Shown: positions 21,550-32,583 of the stretch, in pieces | How positions within the stretch are numbered: position 1 is the stretch's first letter | How the letters are laid out: every line of letters starts with the position of its first letter | Origin: Delphinapterus leucas | Taxonomy: Eukaryota; Chordata; Mammalia; Artiodactyla; Monodontidae | Direction of reading: 5' to 3' | Assembly (NCBI RefSeq): GCF_002288925.2 | Contig: NW_022098026.1 | Span: 17,189,005 to 17,253,004 of the forward strand | DNA: 64,000 nt | Notes under the pieces: generated by a model | Seen by the model: only the letters and a program-made list of their open reading frames with translations | The model's database searches: none | What the model was told of the DNA's origin: nothing | Program-made: the position numbers and the translations under genes

Positions 21550-22650
21550 CCTGTTACTCCGAACACCTGTGGCACTCTTCAGAGGAGAGAGCCCAGGACG
21601 CTGCATCGCCTCACCCGGTCCCTGGGGCACCAGCGGGGGGTGGGGCTTCAGCAGGCCGCGCCCGGAGACTCACCTGTGCGCGGAGCGGTGACTCACCTGC
21701 CCTCCCCCGCTCGCGGGCTGTTCCAGGAGTCAGCGCTCCTCCTTCCTCTGGGGGGGGGGGGTCACTCCCATCCCTAGATCACTAGGGGCCTGGAATTAAG
21801 TAACTCAGGGGTGAGGGGCGGAGAGCAAGAGGTCCTGTTGGGGGTCCAGGCCTGGCACCGCCAGGCTCTTTGGTCGAGGGCTGTCTCCAAATCGAGGACC
21901 GGGAAAGCTGGGCTGCAGCGGGAGGCGCCGGGAAGAGCGCGCCGGAGGGAGGTGCTGGGAAGGGCGGGCGGGGCCGGGGGCGCCGGGCGGCCCATTTCCT
22001 CCTCGGAGCCGGACAGGCGGAGACAAAGCGGCGGCACTCGGCTTCGGGCTTCGGGAATCTTCCTGCACTCGCCGAGCTCGCCGCAGGTAATTGTCTTCGT
22101 GCGGGTGCGGGCTCCCCAGCCGGGCCGAGGGGCTTCTCGGGTGGGCGGGCCGGGCGCGGTCACCTCCACGACCCCGCCCGGAATCGGGCTCCGGGCGGGC
22201 GCTGGTGCGGCCTCCGGCCCTCTTCTCCGGCGGCGCCCCGGGCCTGGGCCCTGGCCGGGCGGGGCCGGCGTTTCCTGGCGCTCGGGAAGTTGAGGGGCCG
22301 CGGCGGCTGGAGCAGAGCGAGCCGCCGGCCCCGCGCCGCCGCGGCGCTTCCTCACTTGAAAGTTTCTCCCGGTTTCTAAACTTTGTTCAAGTGGGCTTGG
22401 TGCGCGCGCCAGGCCCGCGCTGGGCCCCCTCGGCTGCCTTCCTTGTAGGGAAGAGTCGGCGCGTTGTTCCAGGTGCGGGCGGGTCCGGGAGTTGGGTTTT
22501 CCATTGAAGTACGTGTGGTTTGTGGTTTCTGTGGTCGCGCCCCCGCCCCTGCCCCCGAAACTTCCTGGTCAGGTGGACAGGACGTTTGCTGGGCCCGCAG
22601 ACCCGCATTCCCGGCCCGAGCGTATGTGAAAGTTTTGAGTGGCCCTTTTC
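21550..22650 (+). promoter_or_regulatory. CTNNA1: CpG island promoter of CTNNA1
   Basis: About 1.1 kb is strikingly GC- and CpG-rich against an otherwise AT-rich, CpG-poor window, and no SINE or L1 lies in it. There is no TATA box near exon 1. GC boxes (gggcgg type) cluster at 21962-21990, just before the inferred start, as in housekeeping promoters. A TGACTCA AP-1-like site (21689-21695) and two CACCTG E-boxes (21671-21676, 21694-21699) lie about 300 bp upstream. A 12-G homopolymer sits at about 21750-21761. Assignment to CTNNA1 follows from the donor at 22087 and the downstream coding exons on the same strand. Confidence 0.85.
21990..22086 (+). other. CTNNA1: CTNNA1 exon 1, 5' UTR (start approximate)
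   Basis: A GC-rich segment ends in CCGCAG followed by the donor GTAATT at 22087, with no ATG, as expected for the untranslated first exon. The right boundary is a reasonable splice donor. The left boundary is inferred only from the GC-box cluster immediately upstream and could be off by tens of bases. It would splice to exon 2 at 49348, which supplies only two further UTR bases before the start codon. Confidence 0.6.
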
Positions 22651-23329
22651 TCTGACACAGTCTGGCTGGGAAGGGCAGCCACGCCCGTGTGGACTTCTGG
22701 CGTGCACCGTGTTAACCTTTGTTGTGAAATTACTCAGACTTCTTGTGCTGGTTAATTGGACGCACTTAACACTGATTAGTACTAGTTTTCACGAATGTCC
22801 TTGGAACGTTTTTTTTGTTGTTGTTGACTTTTAAAGGAGTGTGCGCGTGCGAAGCGCTTGTTGGAAAAAATGTTGACTGAATGCCTAACCTTGGCTTGGC
22901 AGGAATGGCTTCCCAATAATGCAGGCGGCAGTTGGCTCAGACCCAGGACTGACAACCTCTTATGTACTCCCGCGTCTTTGTAACATTTTTTTGGTGTGTT
23001 TGTTTTGTACAAAACTTAGGATAATTTAGAAAAGAGTAAGATATGTTAAGTCTCCAACTAAATTAAGGGCATTTCATGTTTATGATGAAGGAAATGATTA
23101 CACCACTGTATTGTTGCAACAGGAAAGGCATTTCGATGAGGATATTTTGTGTAGCAGTGATTCTTAAAGACTGTACAGCTGTATGTTACTTTGGGAAAGT
23201 ATGAATTTATAAATCAAATTAAGATGTGTTATTTTATTTTACAAGAGGGAGGGGTTGAGAAATTATCCATAGCCTCTGCGCAATTATTTACCCTTTTTGA
23301 CTTTTACCAAATTAAAAAATAATTTATCC
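22651..23329. other. Unassigned start of intron 1
   Basis: Transition from CpG island to AT-rich intron. No repeat or exon recognised. Confidence 0.5.
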
Positions 23330-23640
23330 ACTTTCTTAAGGGACCACAGTTGATTAAGAAATGGTCTCTGCCCCCAAGAGCTCACAGTTGTAATAAGGAG
23401 GAGAGACACACACCCCAGGTGTAGTACGAGGCTGATGGCGTTCAGTACCATAACACTACTGTTGAGAAACTTGTGCATGGGTCAGTCTTACATAATAATA
23501 ATGATAAAAACTGGTGGAGATGTGGAGTGGGGGCTAATGCTTCCAGGAGGGGATGGCATTTGAACTGGATGAAACAGGAGTAGGGTTTGGTTGGGAGGAA
23601 GCATAAAAGGGCAAAGGAGTTTGTGGAATTGTGATGTAAA
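23330..23640 (+). repeat. Fragment of the long dispersed repeat
   Basis: 'ccccaagagctcacagttgt' and 'ggcatttgaactggatgaaa' correspond to parts of the 17.4 kb copy. Confidence 0.6.
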
Positions 23641-24014
23641 TCTCTCCTGGTTTTCCTTATAGTTTTGGCTCTTGTTTCTCAGTCTTTTTGTTGTTTTTGT
23701 TCAGTACACTCATATCCAGGATTCTGTCCAGCATATCTCAGTCTTTCACACCATTGATGTGGTATCACCCTCCTTCCATCAGTAACATCTCATTCCTATG
23801 GTGACTTAAGAGATCAGGGGTCCCCTCTCCCTCCAAGTTGAGAAGCAGTTCTCTGTGCAGTCTCCCTGCCATCAAACTTATGCTAAAGTCCGATACTTGT
23901 GCTAAAGTGGAAGCTTCTATTTTGAGTACAGATGTTTCACCTCATCCACATGGTCACCTGTGCACTGGAGAGCTGCTTGGGTGCCCCCAGGGGCATCTCA
24001 AACTCAAGAGGACC

Positions 24015-24306
24015 GGACTTCCCTGGTGGCGCAATGGTTAAGAATCCACCTGCCAGTGCAGGGGACATGGGTTTTGAGCCCTGATCCGGGAAGATCCCAC
24101 ATGCTGCGGAGCTGCTAAGCCCGTGCTCCGCAACTACTGAGCCCATGTGCCACAACTACTGAAGCCTGTGTGCCTAGAGCCTGTGCTCCGCAACAAGAGA
24201 AGCCACTGCAATGAGAAGCCGGCACACCGCAATGAGCCGCAATTAGAGAAAGCTCACACGCAGCAAGGAAGACCCAACGCAGACAAAAAGAAAACAAAAC
24301 CAAAAA
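24015..24306 (+). mobile_element. CHR SINE, long subtype
   Basis: Sense copy. Perfect 14-bp TSD aactcaagaggacc at 24001-24014 and 24307-24320. Confidence 0.96.
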
Positions 24307-24399
24307 AACTCAAGAGGACCAAAATGAGAAACCTTTTTCTTCTTTAGACCTAAACCAGATGTAGAGATAGGCAGTAACTGGCAGAGTCCTGGGATTTCT

Positions 24400-24850
24400 T
24401 TGAGAAAGTAGCAGTAGTGTGAGACGTGACAGACAGACCTGGTTGTTGGGGGTAGTGGTTTGTGTGCTGATGAAGATCTAGACAGAGGGAACAGGATATT
24501 CTGCTTGTGTAAATAAGGGTCATGAGACAGGAGAGAACTCCATGTGTTTAGAGACCTAAGAGAAGACTTGTGTAGCTTGAATACTTTTAGGATGGGGAGA
24601 AGGCCTTAACATGAGATTGCCAGGAAACTCCAGGTCACATGTTTGGATTTTCTTCTAAGAGCTGTAAGAAGCCATTGTAAGAAGTTCCATGATCTGATTT
24701 CCTTTTTAATTGCTCCTGCTAGTGCTTGCAAGGCTTGTATATGTGTACAAGTGGAAGTAGGGAGTTGAGCTAGGAAGATGGTGGGAGTGAAGGTGGTGGG
24801 ATAAAGTATTTTGGAGATATGAGATAGGCCTTACATATAAATTGGATGTA
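24400..24850 (+). repeat. Fragment of the long dispersed repeat
   Basis: 'gaagatctagacagagggaa', 'gaagccattgtaagaagttc' and 'gatctgatttcctttttaat' match the expected later portion. A further piece lies at about 25150-25300 ('tatggagggccttgatgacc'). Confidence 0.6.
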
Positions 24851-24933
24851 GGGGCCTAGGATTATCTGTTACTGTTGTTTTGTTGTTTGCTCAGTCACGC
24901 ACCTTGTTCTCCCCCACTCCCCCAGTATGCATT

Positions 24934-24972
24934 CCATCACTTTTTTTTTTTTTTTTTTTTCCCATCACTTTT
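24934..24972 (-). repeat. T20 tract flanked by an 11-bp direct repeat
   Basis: ccatcactttt at 24934-24944 and 24962-24972 bracket a pure T run with no element body. Looks like an A-tail-only retro-insertion on the minus strand. Confidence 0.7.
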
Positions 24973-25309
24973 ATAATGAGCTCTTAGTCCTATCACAAGA
25001 CTCAAGCTAACACTTTCCTTTCTGGTAGCAAACTTCTTCCCACTAGCTGGTATACTCCACTGTACTGTACCTTGTTATTGATATCCCTGTTTGCCTTTGC
25101 CGCTAGAAAGTGAGCCTTAGCCTTCGGCATGGTACCTGGCCTGGAGATTAAAGAAAAAATTAGATGCACGTTGAATGAAGGAGGAAGGAGTCTTTTCTGT
25201 CTGGAGTCTGGCTTGTGGTTGGAACTATGACAGATGAAGCAACAGTCAGATTATGGAGGGCCTTGATGACCAAGTTGCTGTTATGGGCAAATTGAGAACC
25301 ATCCTCATT

Positions 25310-25690
25310 CCATTCTTATTCCTTTCCACCCAGATCTAATCAGATGAAATCCTTTACATCTGATCTTCCTCTTACATAAATTCCTGTTTTCCCTTCTCTC
25401 TGCTTCCACTCTAGTTTAGATCATCTCCTTATCTTTGAACTATCAAAACTACTTGTAGTTCTCTGGATAAATTGTTCTATTGTTTGCTTTGGTGCCTTTT
25501 TCATATTTTTTCCTTTGCCTGGAGCACTGTTTTTCTCATCCATCTGACAAACTTGTTTATTCTTTAAAACTCACCTTAGATGTTAGTGCCTCTGGGTTTT
25601 CTTTTGGATCTCAGTGCTTCTTGGGTACCTTGTACATATTCTGTGGTTGCATCTTTCATGTCATTTGGTAAATATTTTTATGGATTACTT
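25310..25690 (+). mobile_element. L2 LINE 3' region
   Basis: 'ctggagcactgtttttctca', 'aactcaccttagatgttagt' and 'ttgggtaccttgtacatatt' follow L2 order. Confidence 0.7.
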
Positions 25691-25734
25691 CCTCTCAGCT
25701 GGGGGTTTCTTAGAAGTTGGGCCTTAGCCTTTAT

Positions 25735-26080
25735 TTTTAATAAAACTTTAAAAAATTAAAGTATAACGTACATGTAGAAAAGTATTCAAATTATAGCAGT
25801 ACCTGTCTAATGAATTATTTGAGTGAACACCACCCATAGACACAATCCAGATCAAGAAACAGAAAATTACCAGTACTCCAGAAATCTCTTTGCAGTCACT
25901 ACCCACCCCTCCTCTCCCTTCAGTTTTTATAATCTGAGAATTTGGAACACTGTTGTTGCTCTGTAAGTGTTTGCTGAAGTTAGTTGAATTTCTTACTATC
26001 TTCCCCTCCACCATTCAGTCTTTTACACATAAGCAGTACTCATTCTTCTTTTGGGAAATGTACTGCTGTCTTGTTGCACT
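25735..26080 (-). mobile_element. Ancient L1 3' UTR fragment
   Basis: 'attaaagtataacgtacatg', 'acacaatccagatcaagaaa' and 'agaaaattaccagtactcca' are typical of old antisense L1 3' ends. Confidence 0.6.
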
Positions 26081-26329
26081 AGTCAGAATCTTAGATGGGC
26101 ATTTAGCACCTTCTAAGTCCTGGCCCTAACTTATTTTTCAGCCTTATTTTCTATTGTGAATTGTTGCTACATGTCTCTGCCTCTGCCAGGCATTTGTTGT
26201 GGAATACTCCATCCTTCTCTGACACAAATGCTATCCATCCGAAGGCTGGTTGATATGGTTTTTCTATTGAGACATTGATCATCGTTGCTGAAAGTGATCT
26301 TTAACTTACCTGAAATTCTAAAATTTGCA

Positions 26330-27425
26330 CCTGATTATGACATTCTTATTAGTTTTTAAAATAAAATATACATAACAAAACTTACCATTTAAATTATCTT
26401 TATGTGTACACTTCAGTGGCATTAAGTACATTCACAATGCTGTGTAACCACTACCGCTGTCCATATCCAGAAAAATTTTTCATTGTCCTAAACTGAAACT
26501 CCATATCCATTAAACAATAACTCTCCATTTCCTCTCCCCCCAGCCCGAGGGCAACCACCATTGTACTTTCTGTCACTTTGAATTATTAACTTAACTGTGT
26601 TAAGTACCTGGCTTATTTTACTTAGCATAATACCTTCAGGGTTCACCCATGTTGTAGCATGTGTCAGAATTTCCTTCCTTTTTAAGGTTGAGTAACATTC
26701 CATTATCCATTCATCTATTGATGAACACTTGGGTTGCCTCCATATTTTGGCCATTGTGGATAATGCTGCTGTGAACATCGGTGTGCAACTATGTGTTTGT
26801 GTCACTGCTTTCAGCTCTTTTGGGTATATACCCAGAAGTGGAATTTCTAGGTCATTTGGTATGGTAATTCTACGCTTAAATTTTTGAGGAACTGCCATAC
26901 TGTTTTCCACAGTAGCTATGTTACTTTACATTCCTAACAGCAATGTGTAAGTGTTCCATGTTCTTCACATTTTCACCAACGCTTGTTATTTTCTGTTTTT
27001 TAATTAAATTTATTTACTTTTTAATAATAGTCATCCTGATGGATGTGAGTTGATGTTTCATTGTGGTTTTGATTTGCATTTCTCTAATGTTTAGTGTTGT
27101 TGAGCATTTTTCATGTGATTATTGGCCATTTGTATATTTTCTTTCAAGAAATCTCTATTCACGTCCTTTGGCCGTTTTAATTGTTTGGGGTTTTTTGTTG
27201 TTGAGTTATAGAGTTCTTTGTATATTCTGGCTGTTAATCACTTATTAGATGGAGGACTTGCAATATTTTCTCTCAGTTTTACCCTGTTGATATGTCCTTT
27301 GATGTTAAAAAGCTTTAAATTTTGATCAAGTCCCATTTATTTGTTTTTTCTTTTGTTGCTAATGCTTTTGGTATCTTCTAAGAAGTCATTGCCAAATCCA
27401 GTGTCATAGAGCTTTTCCCTGTGTG
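26330..27425 (-). mobile_element. Ancient L1 (L1M-type), 3' end and ORF2 C-terminal remnant
   Basis: Antisense L1 from 3' UTR ('aaaatatacataacaaaact', 'agcccgagggcaaccaccat') into ORF2. The minus frame 26488-26910 retains [26 protein letters not shown] with stops around it. Inactive. Confidence 0.85.
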
Positions 27426-27429
27426 TCTC

Positions 27430-28095
27430 TCCCCACCCCCGCCCCAGCTGAGCTGTCTACTTTGAGGGCAGGAAGTAAAGTTTTTATTGTAGCTAACTTC
27501 TGGAAAGAATTTTTTTAAAATGTAGTTCTTAAAATGTCATAGCAAACAATAATTGTATGGTAGGGGGTTTCCTGCTATTGCTAATTTGTCATTGATTATG
27601 TGTCTATTATCTGATGATTTATGATGTTAACCTGCTTTTAGGGGTTTTTAATCTTATGAGTCTCAGTTGGAGAGTTTGAACTTTGTCATCTATGTAATGA
27701 CTAAGATGACTTATAAAGGATATTTATTTTAATGTCTAACATGATAGAATGCTAATTTATTCTTTTAGTTATGGACTGCTGGACAGGACATGTTCTGGTT
27801 CATATTAAGTTGTCTTATCAGTAAAACCAGTGCACTAGTTCAGTTATTTACATAGCACTGAGTTGCTGATTTACTTTTGTAAAGACTCTTGTGGACCATA
27901 AATTCTTTTGTTACATGCTGAGCTCCTTCAAGGCAATTACATTCTTTTGTATCTTTTAGTCTTTTGTGATACCTGACTCATATCTAATATGAGTAGATAT
28001 GCTATATATAGGATTGTGCCAGATTGATATGGGGGTGGAGGCAGCATGGCTTTACATCCAGTTTATTTAAGTTTTTAAAAAAAATAAAACCACTG
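27430..28095. other. Unassigned intronic sequence
   Basis: AT-rich, no recognisable repeat or exon. Confidence 0.5.
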
Positions 28096-28096
28096 A

Positions 28097-28229
28097 GACT
28101 TCCCTGGCGGTCCAGTGGTTAAGACTCCGCACTTCCAATGCAGGGGGCGAGAGTTTGATCCCTGACGAGGGAATAAGATCCCATGTGCTGCGCGGCATGG
28201 CTGAAAGATTAAAAACAATAACAAAAAAA
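28097..28229 (+). mobile_element. CHR-related SINE, about 120-bp short form
   Basis: 'gacttccctggcggtccagt', 'ccctgacgagggaataagat' and an A-rich tail. No clear TSD because both flanks are A-rich. Confidence 0.88.
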
Positions 28230-28239
28230 GTCAACAACT

Positions 28240-28764
28240 TTATAAAAAAAAATTCATATTTATATCACCTAGAGATAAACACTGTTAACATTTTGGTGTA
28301 CATCCTGTGATATTTTTTTCTAGGTATTGACTGTATAACTTTTATAAAAACTAGATTTTACTTTATTTGCTCTTTTGTAATCTGCCGTCCATTTATCATA
28401 CTTGAACATTTCCCCTATTAATAGCATTAAGATTAACCTTTATGTACCACTAAGAAAATAAACACTGCCAAATAAACTAGAAAATGCCATCAATTGTAAG
28501 ACACATCCAAATTTTAGAGACTTAAAGATGTGAAATATGTATGCTTTAGAATTGATGAATATGGCTAATCTCACAGCGTTAACATAGCATATTAATGATC
28601 CCCTACTGTTCCAATATAGCTTCTTTAATCAGTCCTCTGTTGGACATTTCATTTGCTTCCAGAGCTGCTTTAATTTGTAGCTGAATCTTTTGCCTGTCCT
28701 TACTTCTTAAGGGAAACTTCTTAGAAGTGGAATTCCTGGGGGAAAAGATTTGCTACTCTTAAAA
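28240..28764 (-). mobile_element. Ancient L1-like fragments
   Basis: 'gagataaacactgttaacat' and 'agtcctctgttggacatttc'...'gaagtggaattcctggg' are old L1 phrases. The middle (about 28440-28610) is unassigned. Confidence 0.5.
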
Positions 28765-28860
28765 TAATGTTTTTAAATTGGGGTTAAATATATATAACAT
28801 AAAATTTACCATTTTCACTATTTTTAAGCCTTAAGTGCATTTACAATGTTGTGCAACCAT

Positions 28861-28926
28861 CATCACCATCCATTTTATTTTATTTTATTTTTTTATTTTT
28901 TATTTTTTTCATCACCATCCATTTTA
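28861..28926 (-). repeat. (TTTTA)n tract flanked by a 17-bp direct repeat
   Basis: catcaccatccatttta at 28861-28877 and 28910-28926 bracket 32 bp of T-rich sequence inside the L1. A candidate tail-only retro-insertion. Confidence 0.75.
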
Positions 28927-30259
28927 GAACTTTTCCATCATTCTAAACAGGAACTCTACTCATTTAACAGTAACTCCCCATCCTGCCCTCTCCCCAGCCC
29001 CTGGTAACCTCTTATCTACTTTTTTTCTTTATGAATTTGCCTAGTCTAGGTACCTCATATAAGTGGAATCATATATTTGTCCTATTGTGTCTGGCTTATT
29101 TCACGTAACCTTTGAGGTTCATCTATGTTGTAGCATGTGTCAGAATTTTCTTCCCTTCCTTTTTTTTCTTAAGTTAAAAAATTGTAAAGTACACATAACA
29201 TAAAATTTACCAACATAACCATTTTTAAATGTATAGTTCAGTGGTATTAAGTACATTCATATTGTGCAGTCATCACCACCATTTATCTCCAGAAGTCTTT
29301 TAATGTTGTAAAATTAAAACTATACCCATTAAACTTCAAGTCCCCATTACCCCCTTACCCCAGCTCCTGGCAACCACCTTTCTTTCTGTCTCTTTGACTA
29401 CTCTAGGTAACTCATATAAGTGGAATCTTAATCTTTTTGTGACTAGCTTATGTTACTTAGCATAATGTCCTCAGGGTCCATCCATGTTGTGGCATATATC
29501 AGAATTTCCTTCCCTTTTTAAGGCTGAATAATATTTTATGTATATCCCAGTTTGCTTATCCATTCATTTGCTAATAAGCATTTGGATAGTTCTGCTGTGA
29601 ATAGTACTGCTATGAACATGGGTATACAAATATCTCTTCGAGACACTGTTTTTAGTTCTTTTGGATATATACCCAGAAGTGGGATTGCGGGATTATATGG
29701 TAAGTTTATGTTTAACTTTTTGAGAAACTGCCATACTGTTTTCCACAGTGGCTGTACCATTTTGCATTCCAACCAGCAGGGCACAAGGGTTCTGATTTTT
29801 CCACATCCTTACCAACGCTTGTTATTTTCTTTTTTTTTCTTTTTTTTTTTTGATAGTAGCCATCTTAATGAATGTGAGATGGTATCTCATTATAGTTTTG
29901 ATGTGCATTCCCCAAATGATTAGTGATATTGAGTATCTTTTCATGGGTTTATTGGCCATTTGTATATCTCTAGAGAAATGTCTATTCAAGTGTTTTGCAC
30001 ATCATTGAGTTGTTTTTTTTTTTGGTTGAGTTTTAGTTTTCTATACTGGATACTAATCTCTTTTCACATATATGTTTTGCAGTTATTTTCTTCTGTTGTC
30101 TGGATTGCCTTTTCACTCTGTTCATAATGTCCTTTGGTACACACAGGTTTTTATTTTGAGGAAGTTTATCTCTTTTTTTCTTTTGTTACCTGTGCGTTTG
30201 GTGTCATATCCAAGAAATCATTACTAAGCATGTCATGAAACTTTTGCCCTGTGATTTTT

Positions 30260-30603
30260 TAAAAATTTATTTATTTATTTTTGGCTGCGTTGGGTCTTCG
30301 TTGCTGCACGTGGGCTTTCTCTAGTTGTGGCGAGTGGGGGCTACTCTTCGTTGTGGTGTGTGGGCTTCTCATTGCGGTGGCTTCTCTTGTTGCGGAGAAC
30401 CGGCTCTAGGCAAGTGGGCTTCGGTAGTTGTGACACGCGGACTCAGTAGTTATGGCTTGCGGGCTCTAGAGCACAGGCTCAGTAGTTGTGGCACACGGGT
30501 TTAGTTGCTCCACAGCATGTGGGATCTTCCTGGACCAGGGATCGAACCCGTGTCCCCTGCATTGGCAGGTGGATTCTTAACCACTGTGCCACCAGGGAAG
30601 TCC
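30260..30603 (-). mobile_element. CHR SINE, long subtype
   Basis: TSD ccctgtgattttt at 30247-30259 and 30604-30616, inserted in the L1. Confidence 0.95.
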
Positions 30604-31000
30604 CCCTGTGATTTTTGTTTTTCTAAGAGTTTTATAGTTTTAGCTCTTACGTTTAGATGTTTGATCCATTTTGAGTTAATTATTATATATGATATTAGGT
30701 AAGAGTCCACGTTCATTGTTTTACATGTGGATATCTAGTTTTCTCAGCCCCACTTATTGAAAAGACTGTCCTTTCCTCATTGAGTGGTTTTGACACCTTG
30801 TCGAAAATCATTTGACCATGAGAGGGTTTGTTTCTGGGTTCTCTATTTTGTTCTATTGATCTCTGTGTCTGTCTTTATGCCAGTACCACACTGTTTTGAT
30901 TACTGTAGCTTTGCAGTAATTTGATGCCAAATTTGCTCTTGAAGTGAATAATCTTTTGTACAGTTAGGGTCTATGGTTTAGTTGTATGTGTGTGCTGTTG

Positions 31001-32151
31001 TGAAAATAAAATAAATTCTTTAAACTGTTCTATCTCTTTATTATGGAGGTGATTGCATAACTGAGTTTGTCACAAGTCATAGGATAGAATACTAGAGTGA
31101 ATTTTACTGCATATAAAAAGTGAAAAAATAAACAGGTAAAAATAAATTCATTCAAAAAATATGTATTTTGCAAGTTTGACCTTCTGTATAGAGATAAACA
31201 AATAGTGAAAAACATGAAATCAGTTATCCTTTCTGCTTTCCCAGCCCAAATCATTTTTTCCTCTTGAGGGACTGTGAAGCCACACACTTAGAAGTCTTAA
31301 AGCTTGAATTTTGGTTATACCTTATGTATTGGAGGATTTGTCTTATTAGTACCTTCTGTTTTCTCTTAAGAAAAAAAGTTACATCAGGCATTGTAGAGAG
31401 TCTCACAGAGCAACATTTCCTATATATATTCTGGATACTAATCTCTCACCTAGGCCGGACAGTGGCACCTGTCTGGCCTAGGTGCCACTGTGCTTGCTTC
31501 CAGACATTGAGGGTGGTATTTGTTGCTTGTGCAGTGTGGTGGTCAGCTCAGCCCCCCATGTTGTGGGCCTGGGCTGAATGGGCCGAACTGTGTAGGGAGG
31601 TGAACAGTCTGGCTTTACTTGCCCTGTCTCATGCTGTTTTGTTCACTTGCAAGAGCACTATACTAAATTTATCCATTATTGAAAGTTCAGAGTGTGCAGA
31701 AATAACTGTGCTTCAAAATAAAACTTCAGCATTGCCCTTTCTCTTTTGGAGCCTCTAAATGTTCATTATTTTCCCCCCTTTTTTTTTTTTTTATAACTAT
31801 CAAACTTTCTCTGTGTGCAAGCATACCCCCAACTCCATTTCTAATGGAGCTTGAAATTACCATGCATTTCTATTTACTTGTTGATGGGCTGTCATCTATC
31901 AAACCCCCTTTTGATTGGGATTTAATTTGTGCTTTTTCACTGGCTGCAAGTTTGGAGCAATGCATATAAGGTAAATACAGTTTGCAAGGCAACTTTGAGT
32001 GTCATTCTAAATATTTGTAACAAAGATTTGATCATTTGGAACAAGTATTGTGTGAGTAGTGTGATTAGATTTTTAAAATTTCTTGTCATCTGTTCAGTGG
32101 TCCCCTTGTAGTAAAAGAAGAGAGGGAATTTTATTGTGGAAGTTGTAATTT
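31001..32151. other. Unassigned intronic sequence with a strong hairpin
   Basis: No repeat recognised. A 16-bp inverted repeat lies at 31447-31484. A 164-codon open frame (31264-31758) spans it but shows no known protein motif. Confidence 0.5.
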
Positions 32152-32583
32152 TCATCTGTAAGAATTTTTTTTTGCATTTTTAAAATATTCTTTTCCATTA
32201 TGGTTTATCACAGGATATTGAATATATTTCCCTGTGCTATACCTTAGGACCTTGTTGTTTATCCATTCTAAATGTAATAGTTTGCATCTACGAACCCCAG
32301 ACTCCCAGTCCATCCCTCTCCCTCCTCACCTTCCCCTGGGCAACCACAAGTTTGTTCTCTATGTCTGTGATTCTGTTTCTGTTTTGTAGGTAGGTTCATT
32401 TGTGCTATATTTTAGATTCCACACATAAGTGATATATGGTATTTGTCTTTCTCTTTCTGACTTACTTCGCTTAGTATCATTATCTCTGGTCCATCCATGT
32501 TGCTGCAAATGGCATTATTTCATTCTTTTTTGTGGCTGAGTAGTATGCCATTGTATATGTGTACCACATTTTTTTTTTTTTTT

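Larger units (their letters stand above)
28765..31000 (-). mobile_element. Two consecutive antisense ancient L1 3' regions
   Basis: The 3' UTR phrase beginning 'aaaatttacc' occurs twice (about 28800 and 29201), each followed by the 'caaccatcatcacc'/'gcagtcatcaccaccattta' block, so a second L1 inserted into or beside the first. The second continues into ORF2: 29536-29784 on the minus strand reads [20 protein letters not shown] and [12 protein letters not shown]. Split by a SINE at 30260-30603. Degraded and inactive. Confidence 0.85.

Noticed and set aside
21774..22355. 193-codon minus-strand and 160-169-codon plus-strand frames over the promoter
   Set aside because: High GC content removes stop codons by chance. 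The peptides are low-complexity Pro/Ala/Gly/Arg in all frames, with no conserved motif.
31264..31758. 164-codon open frame in intron 1
   Set aside because: Hydrophobic, with no recognisable family or signal, and explained by chance. It spans the palindrome at 31447.
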